Assembly (NCBI RefSeq): GCF_040546685.1
Contig: NZ_JBEPOH010000001.1
Coordinates: forward strand, 558,001 to 622,000
Direction of reading: 5' to 3'
Length of the DNA stretch: 64,000 nt
Origin: Variovorax sp. OAS795
GTDB lineage: Bacteria; Pseudomonadota; Gammaproteobacteria; Burkholderiales; Burkholderiaceae_C
Shown here: positions 36,324 through 45,051 of the stretch, one piece after another
Layout of the letters: every line of letters starts with the position of its first letter
Numbering within the stretch: position 1 is the first letter of the stretch
Position numbers and translations under genes: made by a program
The notes under the pieces: generated by a model
Told to the model about the DNA's origin: nothing
Seen by the model: the letters and a program-made list of their open reading frames with translations, nothing else
Databases searched by the model: none

Positions 36324-36961
36324 GTGCCCCCATCGAGACGCTGCGCGAGGGCGCGGCAGCCCTGGGCCTCGCCTTGTCCGGTCCCCAAGCGGAGCAGCTG
36401 CTGTCTTATGGCACGCTGATGCTCAAGTGGAACAAGGTCTACAACCTTACGGCACTGCGCGATCCTGCCAGCGTGCTCACGCACCATCTGCTCGACAGCC
36501 TTGCGGCGGTTGCGCCGCTGCAGCGCGAATGGGCAGGGAAGGGCAAGTTGCTGGACGTGGGATCGGGCGGGGGCTTGCCCGGCGTGGTGATTGCCATCAT
36601 GCGGCCGGACCTCGAGGTCAGCTGCCTCGACGCGGTGGCCAAGAAAGCGGCATTCGTGCAGCAGGTGGCCGCCGAGCTTGAACTGCCCAACCTGCGTGGC
36701 CTGCATGCGCGCGTGGAGTCGCTGACTGGAAGCTATGAAGTGATCAGCTCGCGGGCCTTCGCTTCGCTGCCGGATTTTTTCAGCGGCTCGGCGCACCTGC
36801 TGGCACCCGAGGGCGTCTGGCTGGCCATGAAAGGCAAGGTGCCCACCGAAGAGCTTGCCGTGCTGCCTGCGGGTGTCTCGGTGTTTCACGTGGAACAATT
36901 GGTCGTTCCCGGGCTCGACGCCGAGCGCTGCATCGTCTGGGCGCGCAAACAAACAGCCTGA
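36320..36961 (+). CDS. rsmG: 16S rRNA (guanine-527-N7)-methyltransferase RsmG (GidB)
   Basis: 213 residues. The SAM-binding motif is [17 protein letters not shown], preceded by [11 protein letters not shown] and HHLLDSLA, all typical of RsmG. It methylates G527 of 16S rRNA. It overlaps mnmG by 4 bases. A second parS site is embedded near the 3' end. Confidence 0.94.
   Translation: MSAPIETLREGAAALGLALSGPQAEQLLSYGTLMLKWNKVYNLTALRDPASVLTHHLLDSLAAVAPLQREWAGKGKLLDVGSGGGLPGVVIAIMRPDLEVSCLDAVAKKAAFVQQVAAELELPNLRGLHARVESLTGSYEVISSRAFASLPDFFSGSAHLLAPEGVWLAMKGKVPTEELAVLPAGVSVFHVEQLVVPGLDAERCIVWARKQTA
36882..36897. promoter_or_regulatory. parS: parS centromere site (one mismatch)
   Basis: TGTTTCACGTGGAACA differs from the perfect palindrome at one base and fits the general GTTNCACGTGNAAC consensus. 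It lies inside rsmG, 1.08 kb from the first site and 0.8 kb before parA. Confidence 0.85.
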
Positions 36962-37073
36962 GCCTGTAAAAAGAAGGCGCCTTTGCCTCGGAAAGCCCCA
37001 GCCCATGGGTGTCGGCGCGGGCGGCCTCGCTTAGACTCGACGCCTCCCCTGGCTCTCTTCCCGAGGCAAATCC

Positions 37074-37688
37074 ATGTTCGGCATTGCTGACTACGGCGCA
37101 TTCGTCGCCGCCATCGTCCTCTTTCTTCTGATACCCGGCCCGGGCAACCTGGCGCTGATCACTTCGACCAGCAAAGGCGGGATTCGCGGAGGATTGGCGG
37201 CCACGATGGGCGTGATCCTCGGAGACCAAGTCCTGATGTGGGCCGCCGTGGCGGGCGTCTCGGCCGTGCTGGCGGCCTATCCCGCGGCGTTCAAGGCTGT
37301 GCAATGGCTTGGGGCCGCCTACCTGGCATGGCTGGGCGCCAGGATGCTGCTGGCCAAACCTGGCGCAGCCCCGATCCTCAACATCCGCCCCAGCCATTTC
37401 CTGCGCCAGGCGCTCGCGATCACCTTGCTGAACCCCAAGGCGATCGTGTTCTACATGGCCTTTTTCCCGCTGTTCGTCGATCCCGCCCGCCACCAGGGCG
37501 TGGTCACTTTCGGCGCCATGGCCGTGACCATCGCGGTGCTGACCTTCCTGTATGGGCTGACGTCGACGCTGCTCACGCATTTCCTGGCGGAGCGCATTCG
37601 CGCCAACCCGCGTATTTCTGGCGCACTCGAGAAGCTCGCGGGCGTTTTCCTGATCGCATTCGGCGTCAAGCTCGCCATTTCCCGCTGA
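37074..37688 (+). CDS. LysE/RhtB-family amino-acid exporter
   Basis: 204 residues with six membrane helices. The family signature LIPGPGNLALITSTSKGGIRGG lies at 19-40, and LLNPKAIVFYMAFFPLFV is the conserved central motif. It exports amino acids or related small molecules; substrate unknown. It sits between rsmG and parA, 8 bases before parA, so parA may be read from the same transcript. Confidence 0.9.
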   Translation: MFGIADYGAFVAAIVLFLLIPGPGNLALITSTSKGGIRGGLAATMGVILGDQVLMWAAVAGVSAVLAAYPAAFKAVQWLGAAYLAWLGARMLLAKPGAAPILNIRPSHFLRQALAITLLNPKAIVFYMAFFPLFVDPARHQGVVTFGAMAVTIAVLTFLYGLTSTLLTHFLAERIRANPRISGALEKLAGVFLIAFGVKLAISR

Positions 37689-37695
37689 TTCCCTT

Positions 37696-38610
37696 ATGGC
37701 CAAGATTTTCTGCATTGCCAACCAGAAGGGCGGCGTCGGCAAGACCACCACCACCGTGAACCTTGCCGCCGGCCTGGCCAAGGTCGGCCAGCGAGTGCTG
37801 ATGATCGACCTCGATCCCCAGGGCAATGCGACCATGGGTTCCGGCATCGACAAGCGCCAGCTCGAACTCACGGTCTACGACGTGCTGCTCGAGTCGGCCT
37901 CCGTGGCCGAGGCGAGGGTCAAGGCCGACAAGCTGGTGGAGGGCGGTTGCGGCTACGACGTGCTCGGCGCCAACCGCGAACTGGCCGGCGCCGAAGTCGA
38001 GATGGTGGCGCTGGACCGCCGCGAAAAGCGCCTGCGCACGGCGCTGGCGGCAGTGGGCGCCGAGTACGACTTCGTGCTGATCGATTGCCCGCCGAGCCTG
38101 AGCCTGCTCACCCTCAACGGCCTGTGCGCGGCGCATGGCGTGATCGTGCCCATGCAGTGCGAATACTTCGCGCTGGAGGGGCTCACCGACCTGGTCAACA
38201 CCATCAAGCAGGTGCACGCCAACCTGAACAAGAACCTGCAGATCATCGGCCTCCTGCGCGTGATGTTCGATCCGCGCATCACGCTGCAGCAGCAGGTGAG
38301 CGAACAACTCAAGGCTCACTTCGGCGACAAGGTGTTCGACACGGTCATCCCGCGCAACGTGCGGCTCGCCGAGGCGCCGAGCTACGGCCTGCCGGGCGTG
38401 GTGTTCGACCCGGCTGCGCGCGGCAGCCAGGCCTTCATTGCCTTTGCCAAGGAGCTGGTCGAGAAGCTGCCGCCCGCCAGCGCCTTTGCGTCGAATGCGG
38501 TGGCGCCGCCGATCGCACCGGTCGATCCCGGCGCGCCCAGCCTGGCGATTCCGGAAGACGTGCTCGCCCCTGCGGCCGCATCCGATTCCACCAGCGAAAA
38601 AAGCCTTTGA
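37696..38610 (+). CDS. parA: Chromosome partitioning ATPase ParA (Soj)
   Basis: 304 residues. The deviant Walker A motif is KGGVGKTTT (11-19); Walker A' is LMIDLDPQGNAT and Walker B FVLIDCPPSLSLL. It binds DNA as an ATP dimer and moves ParB-parS complexes. The last 45 residues form a Pro/Ala-rich tail beyond the usual 255-residue core. It clusters with parS sites and parB. Confidence 0.94.
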   Translation: MAKIFCIANQKGGVGKTTTTVNLAAGLAKVGQRVLMIDLDPQGNATMGSGIDKRQLELTVYDVLLESASVAEARVKADKLVEGGCGYDVLGANRELAGAEVEMVALDRREKRLRTALAAVGAEYDFVLIDCPPSLSLLTLNGLCAAHGVIVPMQCEYFALEGLTDLVNTIKQVHANLNKNLQIIGLLRVMFDPRITLQQQVSEQLKAHFGDKVFDTVIPRNVRLAEAPSYGLPGVVFDPAARGSQAFIAFAKELVEKLPPASAFASNAVAPPIAPVDPGAPSLAIPEDVLAPAAASDSTSEKSL

Positions 38611-38650
38611 CGCGGTCCGCCGTGGGCCTGTGCCAACCCGAATCCCGCCG

Positions 38651-39199
38651 ATGACGACGACCCCCCGCATCCTCTTGCTGCCGGGCTGGCAGAACAGTGG
38701 CCCCGGCCATTGGCAGACCCGGTGGGAATCGCTGTACGCCGACCGGCGCGTCGAGCAGCACGAGTGGATGCGCCCGTTGCGCGGCGACTGGTCGGCGCGG
38801 CTCGAAGACGAGGTGCTCGCCGCACCGGGCCAGGTCTTGTTTGCGGCGCACAGCCTGGGCTGCATCCTCGTGGCCGCCTGGGCCGCGCATTCGCGCAACA
38901 CCCACAAGGTGCGCGGCGCGCTACTGGTCGCACCCGGCGACCTGGAACGCGACGACCTGCGCCAGCTCATCCCGGGCTGGGCGCCGATCGTGCGGCAAGC
39001 GCTGCCATTCCCCACGGTATTGGTCGCCGCCAACGACGATCCCTATTGCGCCGCCGCGCGCTCGCGCCAGCTGGCGGCCGACTGGGGCGCGCGCTTCGTC
39101 GACAACGGCCGGGGCGGCCATCTGAACGCCGAATCCGGCCTGGGCGACTGGCCTGAAGGCCGGAAACTATTGAACGAAATCTCGAAAGACAAGCACTGA
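38651..39199 (+). CDS. RBBP9/YdeN-type alpha/beta hydrolase
   Basis: 182 residues. LLLPGWQNSGPGHWQTRWE (7-25, with the GxGxWQ motif) and the nucleophile elbow AAHSLGCILVA mark the serine hydrolase family DUF1749/RBBP9; the catalytic His is in RGGHLNAESGLG. Its TGA overlaps the parB ATG (TGATG), so it is coupled to parB. Its place between parA and parB is conserved enough in Comamonadaceae that I recall it, but a partition role is not known. Confidence 0.85.
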   Translation: MTTTPRILLLPGWQNSGPGHWQTRWESLYADRRVEQHEWMRPLRGDWSARLEDEVLAAPGQVLFAAHSLGCILVAAWAAHSRNTHKVRGALLVAPGDLERDDLRQLIPGWAPIVRQALPFPTVLVAANDDPYCAAARSRQLAADWGARFVDNGRGGHLNAESGLGDWPEGRKLLNEISKDKH

Positions 39200-40146
39200 T
39201 GGCGACCAAGAAACCCAAGGGCCTGGGACGCGGCCTCGAGGCGCTGCTCGGACCGACCGCCGGCCATGCTGCCGACAACGCGGGCACGGAAGAGGGCGCG
39301 GTCGCACAGAACCCGACCACGCTCATGCTCGACCAGATGGTGGCCGGGGTCTACCAGCCGCGCACCCGCATGGACGAAGGCGCGCTGTACGAGCTTGCCG
39401 AGAGCATCAAGGCGCAGGGCATCATGCAGCCGATCCTGGTGCGCCGCCTCGACAGCGCATCGGCCGAGGCCAAGAACGCCGAGTTCGAAATCATCGCTGG
39501 CGAGCGCCGCTTCCGCGCCGCGCGCCTCGCGGGTCTCGACCGCGTGCCGGTGCTGGTGCGCGACGTGCCCAACGAGTCCGCGGCCGCCATGTCGCTGATC
39601 GAGAACATCCAGCGCGAAGACCTGAACCCGCTCGAAGAAGCCCAGGGCCTGCAACGTCTGGTGGCTGAGTTTGGGCTCACTCACGAAGCTGCCGCCCAAG
39701 CCGTGGGCCGTTCGCGCAGCGCCGCCAGCAACCTGCTGCGGCTGCTGAACCTGGCCGAGCCGGCGCAGCAGATGCTGATGGCCGGCGACATCGACATGGG
39801 CCACGCCCGCGCGCTGCTGTCGCTGGACCGCGGCACGCAGATCACCGCCGCCAACCAGATCGCCGCCAAGAAGATGTCGGTGCGCGAAGCCGAGGCACTG
39901 GTGAAGCGGCTCGCGGCCGAGTTCACGCTCACGCCATCGCGCCGCAGCAACGACGGCGAGAAGTCGCGCGACCTGCAGCGGGTCGAAGAAGAACTGGCCG
40001 ACCTGCTCACCGCCGAGGTCGAGGTCCGCATCAAGAAGCGCAGCAAGCGGGGCGGCAAGGTCGAGGAAAGCGGCGAACTGGCCATCCACTTCGGCTCCAT
40101 CGAGGCCCTCAACGGGTTGATCGAACGCATCCGCCGAACGGCCTAG
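39199..40146 (+). CDS. parB: Chromosome partitioning protein ParB (Spo0J)
   Basis: 315 residues. The N-terminal CTPase/sulfiredoxin-like domain has GERRFRAARLAGL and the ENIQREDLNPLEEA motif. The helix-turn-helix (about 155-200) reads GLTHEAAAQAVGRSRSAASNLLRLLNL. A C-terminal dimerisation domain ends the protein. It loads at parS as a CTP clamp and spreads. Start KKPKGLGRGLEALLG is the ParA-stimulating tail. Confidence 0.95.
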   Translation: MATKKPKGLGRGLEALLGPTAGHAADNAGTEEGAVAQNPTTLMLDQMVAGVYQPRTRMDEGALYELAESIKAQGIMQPILVRRLDSASAEAKNAEFEIIAGERRFRAARLAGLDRVPVLVRDVPNESAAAMSLIENIQREDLNPLEEAQGLQRLVAEFGLTHEAAAQAVGRSRSAASNLLRLLNLAEPAQQMLMAGDIDMGHARALLSLDRGTQITAANQIAAKKMSVREAEALVKRLAAEFTLTPSRRSNDGEKSRDLQRVEEELADLLTAEVEVRIKKRSKRGGKVEESGELAIHFGSIEALNGLIERIRRTA

Positions 40147-40250
40147 GTGCGGCGTGTCACCTCTGACATTCGCTTGATTGATTCTTGCAATCTTTTACGC
40201 GTATCCTCGCCGGGCACATCAACCCAGATATCGAGGAAGAGGGAGTCATC

Positions 40251-41147
40251 ATGAGGTTCACCACAAGGTTTCCATTCGCGGCCGTGGCTGCGGGCGCGCT
40301 GCTGCTGACGGGCTGCGCCACCACCGACATGCAGATGGGCAGCCAGTCTGCCAAGACCATGGCCACGGGCAGCGCCGCAGGCTCGGCCACCGCGGGCGAG
40401 AGCGGCCAGCTCGAGCGCTGCGAGTCGCCGCTCGGCACGGTCTCGCTGATCGAGAACGTGAACTCCGGCTGGTACACCGTGCTCACCGGCGAATACCGCC
40501 TGCCGCCCACGGCCAACCTGCTGCGCCTGCTGGTGCAGCAGTCGAACTGCTTCGTGGTGGTCGAGCGCGGCGCGGCCGGCATGAACGCCATGACGCGCGA
40601 GCGCGCACTGCAGCAGTCGGGTGAGATGCGCGGCGGCAGCAACTTCGGCCGCGGCCAGATGGTGGCGTCCGACTACGGGCTTTCACCGGAGATCGTGTTC
40701 AGCAACAGCGACGCCGGCGGCATTGGCGGCGCGCTGGGCGGTTTGGTGGGCGGCGGCCGTGGGCGGGCCCTGGCGGCCGTCGGGGGCAGCATGCAGACCA
40801 AGGAAGCGAGCGCGCTGCTCACGCTCATCGACAACCGCTCCGGCGTGCAGGTCGCGGCTTCGGAAGGCAGCGCCTCCAAGACCGACTTCGGCGCCTTCGG
40901 CTCGGTGTTCGGCGGCCGCGCCGGCGGCGGCCTCGGCGGCTACACCAACACGGCGCAAGGCAAGGTGATTGCCGCTGCCTTCATGGACGCCTTCAACCAG
41001 ATGGTCCGCTCGCTGCGCAACTACAAGGCCCAGACGGTGCGCGGCCAGGGCCTGGGCGGCGGCGGCCGGCTCGGCGTGGATGGCGGCGCGGCGCCATCGC
41101 AAACCTACGTCCCGCCGGAACCGCCACCGGCGCGCCGCCGCAAGTAA
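40251..41147 (+). CDS. CsgG-like outer membrane lipoprotein
   Basis: 298 residues. A lipoprotein signal ends in LLLTGC (lipobox). The domain at about 50-230 resembles CsgG/HfaB-type curli secretion proteins (LLRLLVQQSNCFVVVERG), a fold also found in LpoB-like factors. Very Gly-rich segments (GGIGGALGGLVGGGRGR and GRAGGGLGGY) interrupt it. GAGGAAGAGGGA precedes ATG 40251. No other curli gene is near. Function uncertain: pore, adhesin or envelope factor. Confidence 0.72.
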   Translation: MRFTTRFPFAAVAAGALLLTGCATTDMQMGSQSAKTMATGSAAGSATAGESGQLERCESPLGTVSLIENVNSGWYTVLTGEYRLPPTANLLRLLVQQSNCFVVVERGAAGMNAMTRERALQQSGEMRGGSNFGRGQMVASDYGLSPEIVFSNSDAGGIGGALGGLVGGGRGRALAAVGGSMQTKEASALLTLIDNRSGVQVAASEGSASKTDFGAFGSVFGGRAGGGLGGYTNTAQGKVIAAAFMDAFNQMVRSLRNYKAQTVRGQGLGGGGRLGVDGGAAPSQTYVPPEPPPARRRK

Positions 41148-41160
41148 GACACGCGGCCGC

Positions 41161-41202
41161 AAAAAAAAGCCCGGGGCTCTCGCGAGCCGCCGGGCTTTTT
41201 TC
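41161..41202. terminator. Bidirectional Rho-independent terminator
   Basis: A GC-rich stem (AAGCCCGG...CCGGGCTT, with inner GCTC/GAGC) is flanked by eight A on the left and six T on the right. It separates the convergent CsgG-like and D-lactate dehydrogenase genes. Confidence 0.9.
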
Positions 41203-41222
41203 CTTTCGCTGCGCCGAAGGGA

Positions 41223-42647
41223 TCAGAGCGCGAAGATCTTGCCGGGGTTCATGATGTTCTTCGGGTCGAGCGCACGCTTGATCGTGCGCATCATGTCGAT
41301 CGCGCCCACGCCTGCTTCCGTCACCAGGAAGTCCATCTTGTGCAGCCCCACGCCGTGCTCGCCGGTGCAGGTGCCCTCGAGCGCCAGCGCGCGGCTCACG
41401 AGCGCATGGTTCAGTTCCTCCGCCTTCACGCGCTCTTCGGGGATGTTCGGGTCCAGCAGGTAGCCGAAGTGGAAATTGCCGTCGCCCACGTGGCCGACCA
41501 GGAAGTAGGGGATGCCGCTCGCATCGGCTTCGGCCACGGAATCGAGCAGGCAGTCGGCCAGGCGCGAGATGGGCACGCAGGTGTCGGTCGAGATCACGCG
41601 GCAGCCCGGGCGCGACTGCACGGCCGCAAAGTAGCTGTTGTGCCGCGCGGTCCACAGCCGGGTGCGTTCTTCCGGCGTGCTGGCCCATTCGAAGGCATTG
41701 CCGCCGTGGCCGCTGGCGAGCTCCTGCACGGTCTCGGCCTGTTCCTTCACGCCGGCCGGCGAGCCGTGGAATTCCATCAGCAGCATCGGCTCTTCGCGCA
41801 GGTTGAGCTTGGCGTAGGCGTTCACCATGCGCACCGTGTTCACGTCGATCAGCTCCACGCGCGCGATCGGCACGCCGAGCTGGATCGTCTCGATGGTGGT
41901 GCGCACCGCGGCCTCGATGCTCGGGAACGAACAGATGGCGGCCGACACCGCCTCGGGCAGCGGATAGATGCGCAGCGTGACTTCGGTGACCACGCCCAGC
42001 GTGCCCTCGCTGCCCACCATGAGGCGCGTGAGGTCGTAGCCCGCAGACGACTTCTTGGCGCGCGTGCCGGTGCGAATGACGTCGCCAGCGGCCGTGACCA
42101 CCTCGAGCGCCAGCACGTTCTCGCGCATGGTGCCGTAGCGCACCGCATTCGTGCCGCTCGCGCGCGTGGCGGTCATGCCGCCGATGGACGCATCGGCGCC
42201 CGGGTCGATGGGGAAGAACAGCCCCGTGCTCTTGATCTCTTCATTGAGCTGCTTGCGCGTGACGCCGGGCTGCACCGTGACCGTGAGGTCGTCGGCATTG
42301 ACCGACAGCACCTTGTTCATGCGCGACACGTCGATGCTGATGCCGCCCTGCACCGCGAGCAGATGGCCTTCGAGCGACGAGCCCACGCCGAAGGGAATGA
42401 CCGGCACGCTGTGCTCGCTCGCGAGCTTCACGGCATCGGCGACGTCCTGCGTGCTCTCGGCGAAGATCACGGCCGAAGGCGGCGGCGCGTCGAACGAGGA
42501 CTCGTCGCGCCCATGCTGCGTGCGCACCGCCATGGCGGTGGAGCAATTCGCCCCGAAGCGTGCTTTCAGCCCTTCGATCAGGCTGTCGGGCACGTCGCGC
42601 AGATGAAGCTCCGGCATCAGGTGCGAGGTTTGGGTCGGGGCGTTCAT
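41223..42647 (-). CDS. dld: FAD-linked D-lactate dehydrogenase (cytochrome) family
   Basis: 474 residues. The FAD-binding type 4 domain has VIPFGVGSSLEGHLL and DPGADASIGGMTATRASGTNAVRYG. The C-terminal domain ends with GTCTGEHGVGLHKMDFL and the RALDPKNIMNPGKIF signature shared with D-lactate and glycolate (GlcD) dehydrogenases. It probably oxidises D-lactate or a related 2-hydroxy acid. AGGAGA precedes ATG 42647. Substrate cannot be told from motifs alone. Confidence 0.87.
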   Translation of the reverse strand: MNAPTQTSHLMPELHLRDVPDSLIEGLKARFGANCSTAMAVRTQHGRDESSFDAPPPSAVIFAESTQDVADAVKLASEHSVPVIPFGVGSSLEGHLLAVQGGISIDVSRMNKVLSVNADDLTVTVQPGVTRKQLNEEIKSTGLFFPIDPGADASIGGMTATRASGTNAVRYGTMRENVLALEVVTAAGDVIRTGTRAKKSSAGYDLTRLMVGSEGTLGVVTEVTLRIYPLPEAVSAAICSFPSIEAAVRTTIETIQLGVPIARVELIDVNTVRMVNAYAKLNLREEPMLLMEFHGSPAGVKEQAETVQELASGHGGNAFEWASTPEERTRLWTARHNSYFAAVQSRPGCRVISTDTCVPISRLADCLLDSVAEADASGIPYFLVGHVGDGNFHFGYLLDPNIPEERVKAEELNHALVSRALALEGTCTGEHGVGLHKMDFLVTEAGVGAIDMMRTIKRALDPKNIMNPGKIFAL

Positions 42648-42734
42648 CGGTCGTCTCCTGGAGAGGTGGGTGGCGGTTGTGGCTCTGTGCGGCCATTTTA
42701 CGGAGCGCGCACCATAATGCGCTTCGGCAGACAC

Positions 42735-42821
42735 ATGAACCCTACGACCCTCAGCGCGCTCGCGGCCTTTCCGTCGCAACTCGAAGCCCACTACGCGGCC
42801 TTTCCGAACATCGGGCGATAA
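42735..42821 (+). pseudogene. Possible truncated DinB-family gene remnant
   Basis: A 28-residue frame (NPTTLSALAAFPSQLEAHY then AAFPNIGR) resembles the first residues of DinB-like damage-inducible proteins of this bacterial group, as I remember them, but stops at once. It lies in the 206-bp gap between the lactate dehydrogenase and cob(I)alamin adenosyltransferase genes. Likely a deletion remnant; the match is from memory. Confidence 0.3.
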
Positions 42822-42853
42822 AAGCCGCCCACGCACGCACAACAGGAGCGCCC

Positions 42854-43465
42854 ATGGGCAACCGACTTTCACAGATCGCCACCCGCACCGGCGACGACGG
42901 CACCACCGGTCTCGGCGACAACACGCGCGTACCCAAGGATCACCTGCGCGTGCACGCCATGGGCGACGTGGACGAGCTCAACTCCCAGATCGGCGTGCTG
43001 CTCTGCGAGCCCATGCCGGAGCCCGTGCGCGAGCTGCTCGTCGACGTCCAGCACCAGCTCTTCAACCTGGGCGGCGAGCTGTCGATGCCGGGTTTCACGC
43101 TGCTGAAGTCCGAGGCGCTGCTGCAGCTGGACAACGCGCTGGCCGAGCACAACGCAGCCTTGCCGCGCCTCGCTGAATTCATCCTGCCCGCGGGCACGCG
43201 CGCGGCCTCGCTGGCGCACGTGTGCCGCACGGTGGCGCGCCGTGCCGAGCGTGCGGTGGTGGCGCTCGGCGCCACGGCGGAACTCAACGATGCCTTGCGT
43301 CAATATCTCAACCGGCTCAGCGATCTGCTCTTCGTGCTGGCGCGCGTGCTCAACCGGATGAACGGCGGCGACGACGTCTACTGGAAGAGCGAACGCATGG
43401 CGCGCGCTGCCGCAGAAGCAGTGGACGCCGGCCATCCCGATGACAAGAAAGGAAGCCCCTCATGA
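42854..43465 (+). CDS. Cob(I)alamin adenosyltransferase (PduO type)
   Basis: 203 residues. The ATP-binding N-terminus is TRTGDDGTTGLGDNTRVPKD, and RRAERAVVAL with LNRLSDLLFVLARVLNR gives the rest of the PduO signature. It transfers adenosyl from ATP to cob(I)alamin, forming coenzyme B12. CAGGAG precedes ATG 42854. Overlaps the next gene by 4 bases. No B12 enzyme or cobalamin riboswitch is seen beside it. Confidence 0.92.
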   Translation: MGNRLSQIATRTGDDGTTGLGDNTRVPKDHLRVHAMGDVDELNSQIGVLLCEPMPEPVRELLVDVQHQLFNLGGELSMPGFTLLKSEALLQLDNALAEHNAALPRLAEFILPAGTRAASLAHVCRTVARRAERAVVALGATAELNDALRQYLNRLSDLLFVLARVLNRMNGGDDVYWKSERMARAAAEAVDAGHPDDKKGSPS

Positions 43466-43824
43466 CCAAGATGCCTGCTCACTCGTTCGCACTGGTGGCT
43501 GCGAGCGCCGCGCTCCTGTTGCTGTCCGTCACCGCGGTTCACGCCCAGAGCGCCGACAACCCACCCAAGGTGCAACCCGCGCGCACGCTCCCTCCGCCGC
43601 CGCGTGACAGCAAGGTCGTGAACAGCGTGCAGCGCGGCACCAACGCCGCCGGCCGCGGCATCGACCGCGCCGAAGACGCGACACGGCGCGGTGTCAACAA
43701 CGTGTCGGAAAAAGCCAGCCGGCCGGTGCGCAGGGTGGGCGAGTCCTTCGGCCGCAAGCTGGCGCCGGGCTCCAACGGCCGTGCGGCACCGCCGCCGGTG
43801 GGGCCGCAGGGCAGCGCGCCCTGA
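43462..43824 (+). CDS. Small secreted hypothetical protein
   Basis: 120 residues with a signal peptide (cleavage near AVHAQS, residue 29). The mature part is short, basic and Pro/Arg-rich, with regularly spaced RGTNAAGRGIDRAEDATRRGV, an amphipathic stretch. I do not recognise a family. Its ATG overlaps the stop of the adenosyltransferase gene, so it is cotranscribed, yet the functions seem unrelated. Confidence 0.65.
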   Translation: MTKMPAHSFALVAASAALLLLSVTAVHAQSADNPPKVQPARTLPPPPRDSKVVNSVQRGTNAAGRGIDRAEDATRRGVNNVSEKASRPVRRVGESFGRKLAPGSNGRAAPPPVGPQGSAP

Positions 43825-43830
43825 TCCCGG

Positions 43831-44469
43831 TCAGCGCCAGCCCGCGGCCTTGAACTGTTTCGCCAGCTGCTGCGCAACCTCGGCATAGCCTGCGGCATTG
43901 GCATGGATGCGGTCGGAGCGCAGCGAGGCGTCCGACAGCACGCTCGAATACACATTGGCGACGAGCAGCGCCTGTCCCGACTTCGCGACCTCGCCGTAGA
44001 ACGGCGCATCGCTCAGCGAGCCGACCACCGCGCGCATTGCATCGGGCGCGGGCGTCGCCAGCAGTGCGACACGTGGCGTGTGCGCGCGGGCCTGGGTCAC
44101 GAGCGCCGCGAGGTTTTCGCGCGTCGCTGCGGGCGGCACGCCGCGAAGCATGTCGTTGCCGCCGATGCCGATGAGGATCGCGTCATAGCTGCCTGCCTGC
44201 AGCAGCGATGGCAGGCGCTCCAGCGCGCCGGCCGAGGTGTCGCCATTGACGCCCGCGTTGTCGATCTGCCAACCGGTGAGTTCGCCGAGCTTCACCGGCC
44301 ACGCCGCATCGGGCGGCGCGCCGTAGCCCGCCGTGAGGCTGTCGCCCAGCGCGAGCACGCGGGCGCCGGGTTTCAATGCGGCGGCGGAGGGCTTGCGCTT
44401 GCCGCAGGCGGCCAGCGCGGCGGCTGTGGATGCGCCCGCCAGCAGGTGGAAAAGGTGTCGTCGCTTCAT
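43831..44469 (-). CDS. GDSL-family arylesterase/lysophospholipase (TesA-like), lipoprotein
   Basis: 212 residues. A twin-basic signal ends in AALAACG, a lipobox, so it may be lipid-anchored. SGNH hydrolase blocks are visible: ALGDSLTAGYG (block I), the Gly near NAGVNGDTS (II), GGND (III) and SDRIHANAAGY (V, Asp and His). This is the TesA/EstA-type periplasmic esterase. Converges with the small secreted-protein gene, 6 bases apart. Confidence 0.88.
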   Translation of the reverse strand: MKRRHLFHLLAGASTAAALAACGKRKPSAAALKPGARVLALGDSLTAGYGAPPDAAWPVKLGELTGWQIDNAGVNGDTSAGALERLPSLLQAGSYDAILIGIGGNDMLRGVPPAATRENLAALVTQARAHTPRVALLATPAPDAMRAVVGSLSDAPFYGEVAKSGQALLVANVYSSVLSDASLRSDRIHANAAGYAEVAQQLAKQFKAAGWR

Positions 44470-44511
44470 GCTGCGCGCTAGCTTAAGCGCATTCGATGAC
44501 GGTGCCCGGGC

Positions 44512-44940
44512 TCAGCCTCTGCGAACCGCCGCATGCGCCTTGCGCAATTCCGCCTGCATCTGCTTCCAGAGCGCCGGCCCGCCTTTTTGCATGGCCGCAG
44601 CGGCTGCTGCGCTCTCGCGCGTGACGGGCTGGTGCTTGCGCCCCCAGATGCCGATCTGCGCCACCACCGGCAGCAGGTCGATGCCCATCGGCGTCAGGCT
44701 GTAGATCGCCTTCTGCTTGTGCGTGGGATCGTCGCTCTTGCGAAGCACGCCCTGTTCCACCAGCGTGCCCAGGCGCTCGGCGAGGATGTTGGAGGAGATG
44801 CCTTCATCGGACTGCAGGAATTCCCTGAAGTGCCGCTTGCCGGCAAACATCATGTCGCGAACGATGAGCAGGCTCCAGCGGTCGCCGAAGATCTCGAGCG
44901 ACAGGTTGACGGGGCACAGGGATTTCTGATGGTTTGCCAT
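44512..44940 (-). CDS. HxlR-family transcriptional regulator
   Basis: 142 residues, winged helix. CPVNLSLEIFGDRWSLLIVRDMMF with Cys9 is the family N-terminus; Cys9 can act as a redox or electrophile sensor in relatives. It diverges from a RibD-type reductase gene across 111 bases, which contain the direct repeat ACTTCAA-T-ACTTCAA (44987-45001), a candidate operator. Confidence 0.88.
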   Translation of the reverse strand: MANHQKSLCPVNLSLEIFGDRWSLLIVRDMMFAGKRHFREFLQSDEGISSNILAERLGTLVEQGVLRKSDDPTHKQKAIYSLTPMGIDLLPVVAQIGIWGRKHQPVTRESAAAAAAMQKGGPALWKQMQAELRKAHAAVRRG

Positions 44941-45051
44941 CGCAGCATTGCTCTTGTTTTGAAACTGCTTGCATTTTGCTGGCAGAACTTCAATACTTCA
45001 ACCGGTTGCAAATCGAGAGCAGTGTCAGGCAACCGTCCGAAGGAGAACCTC

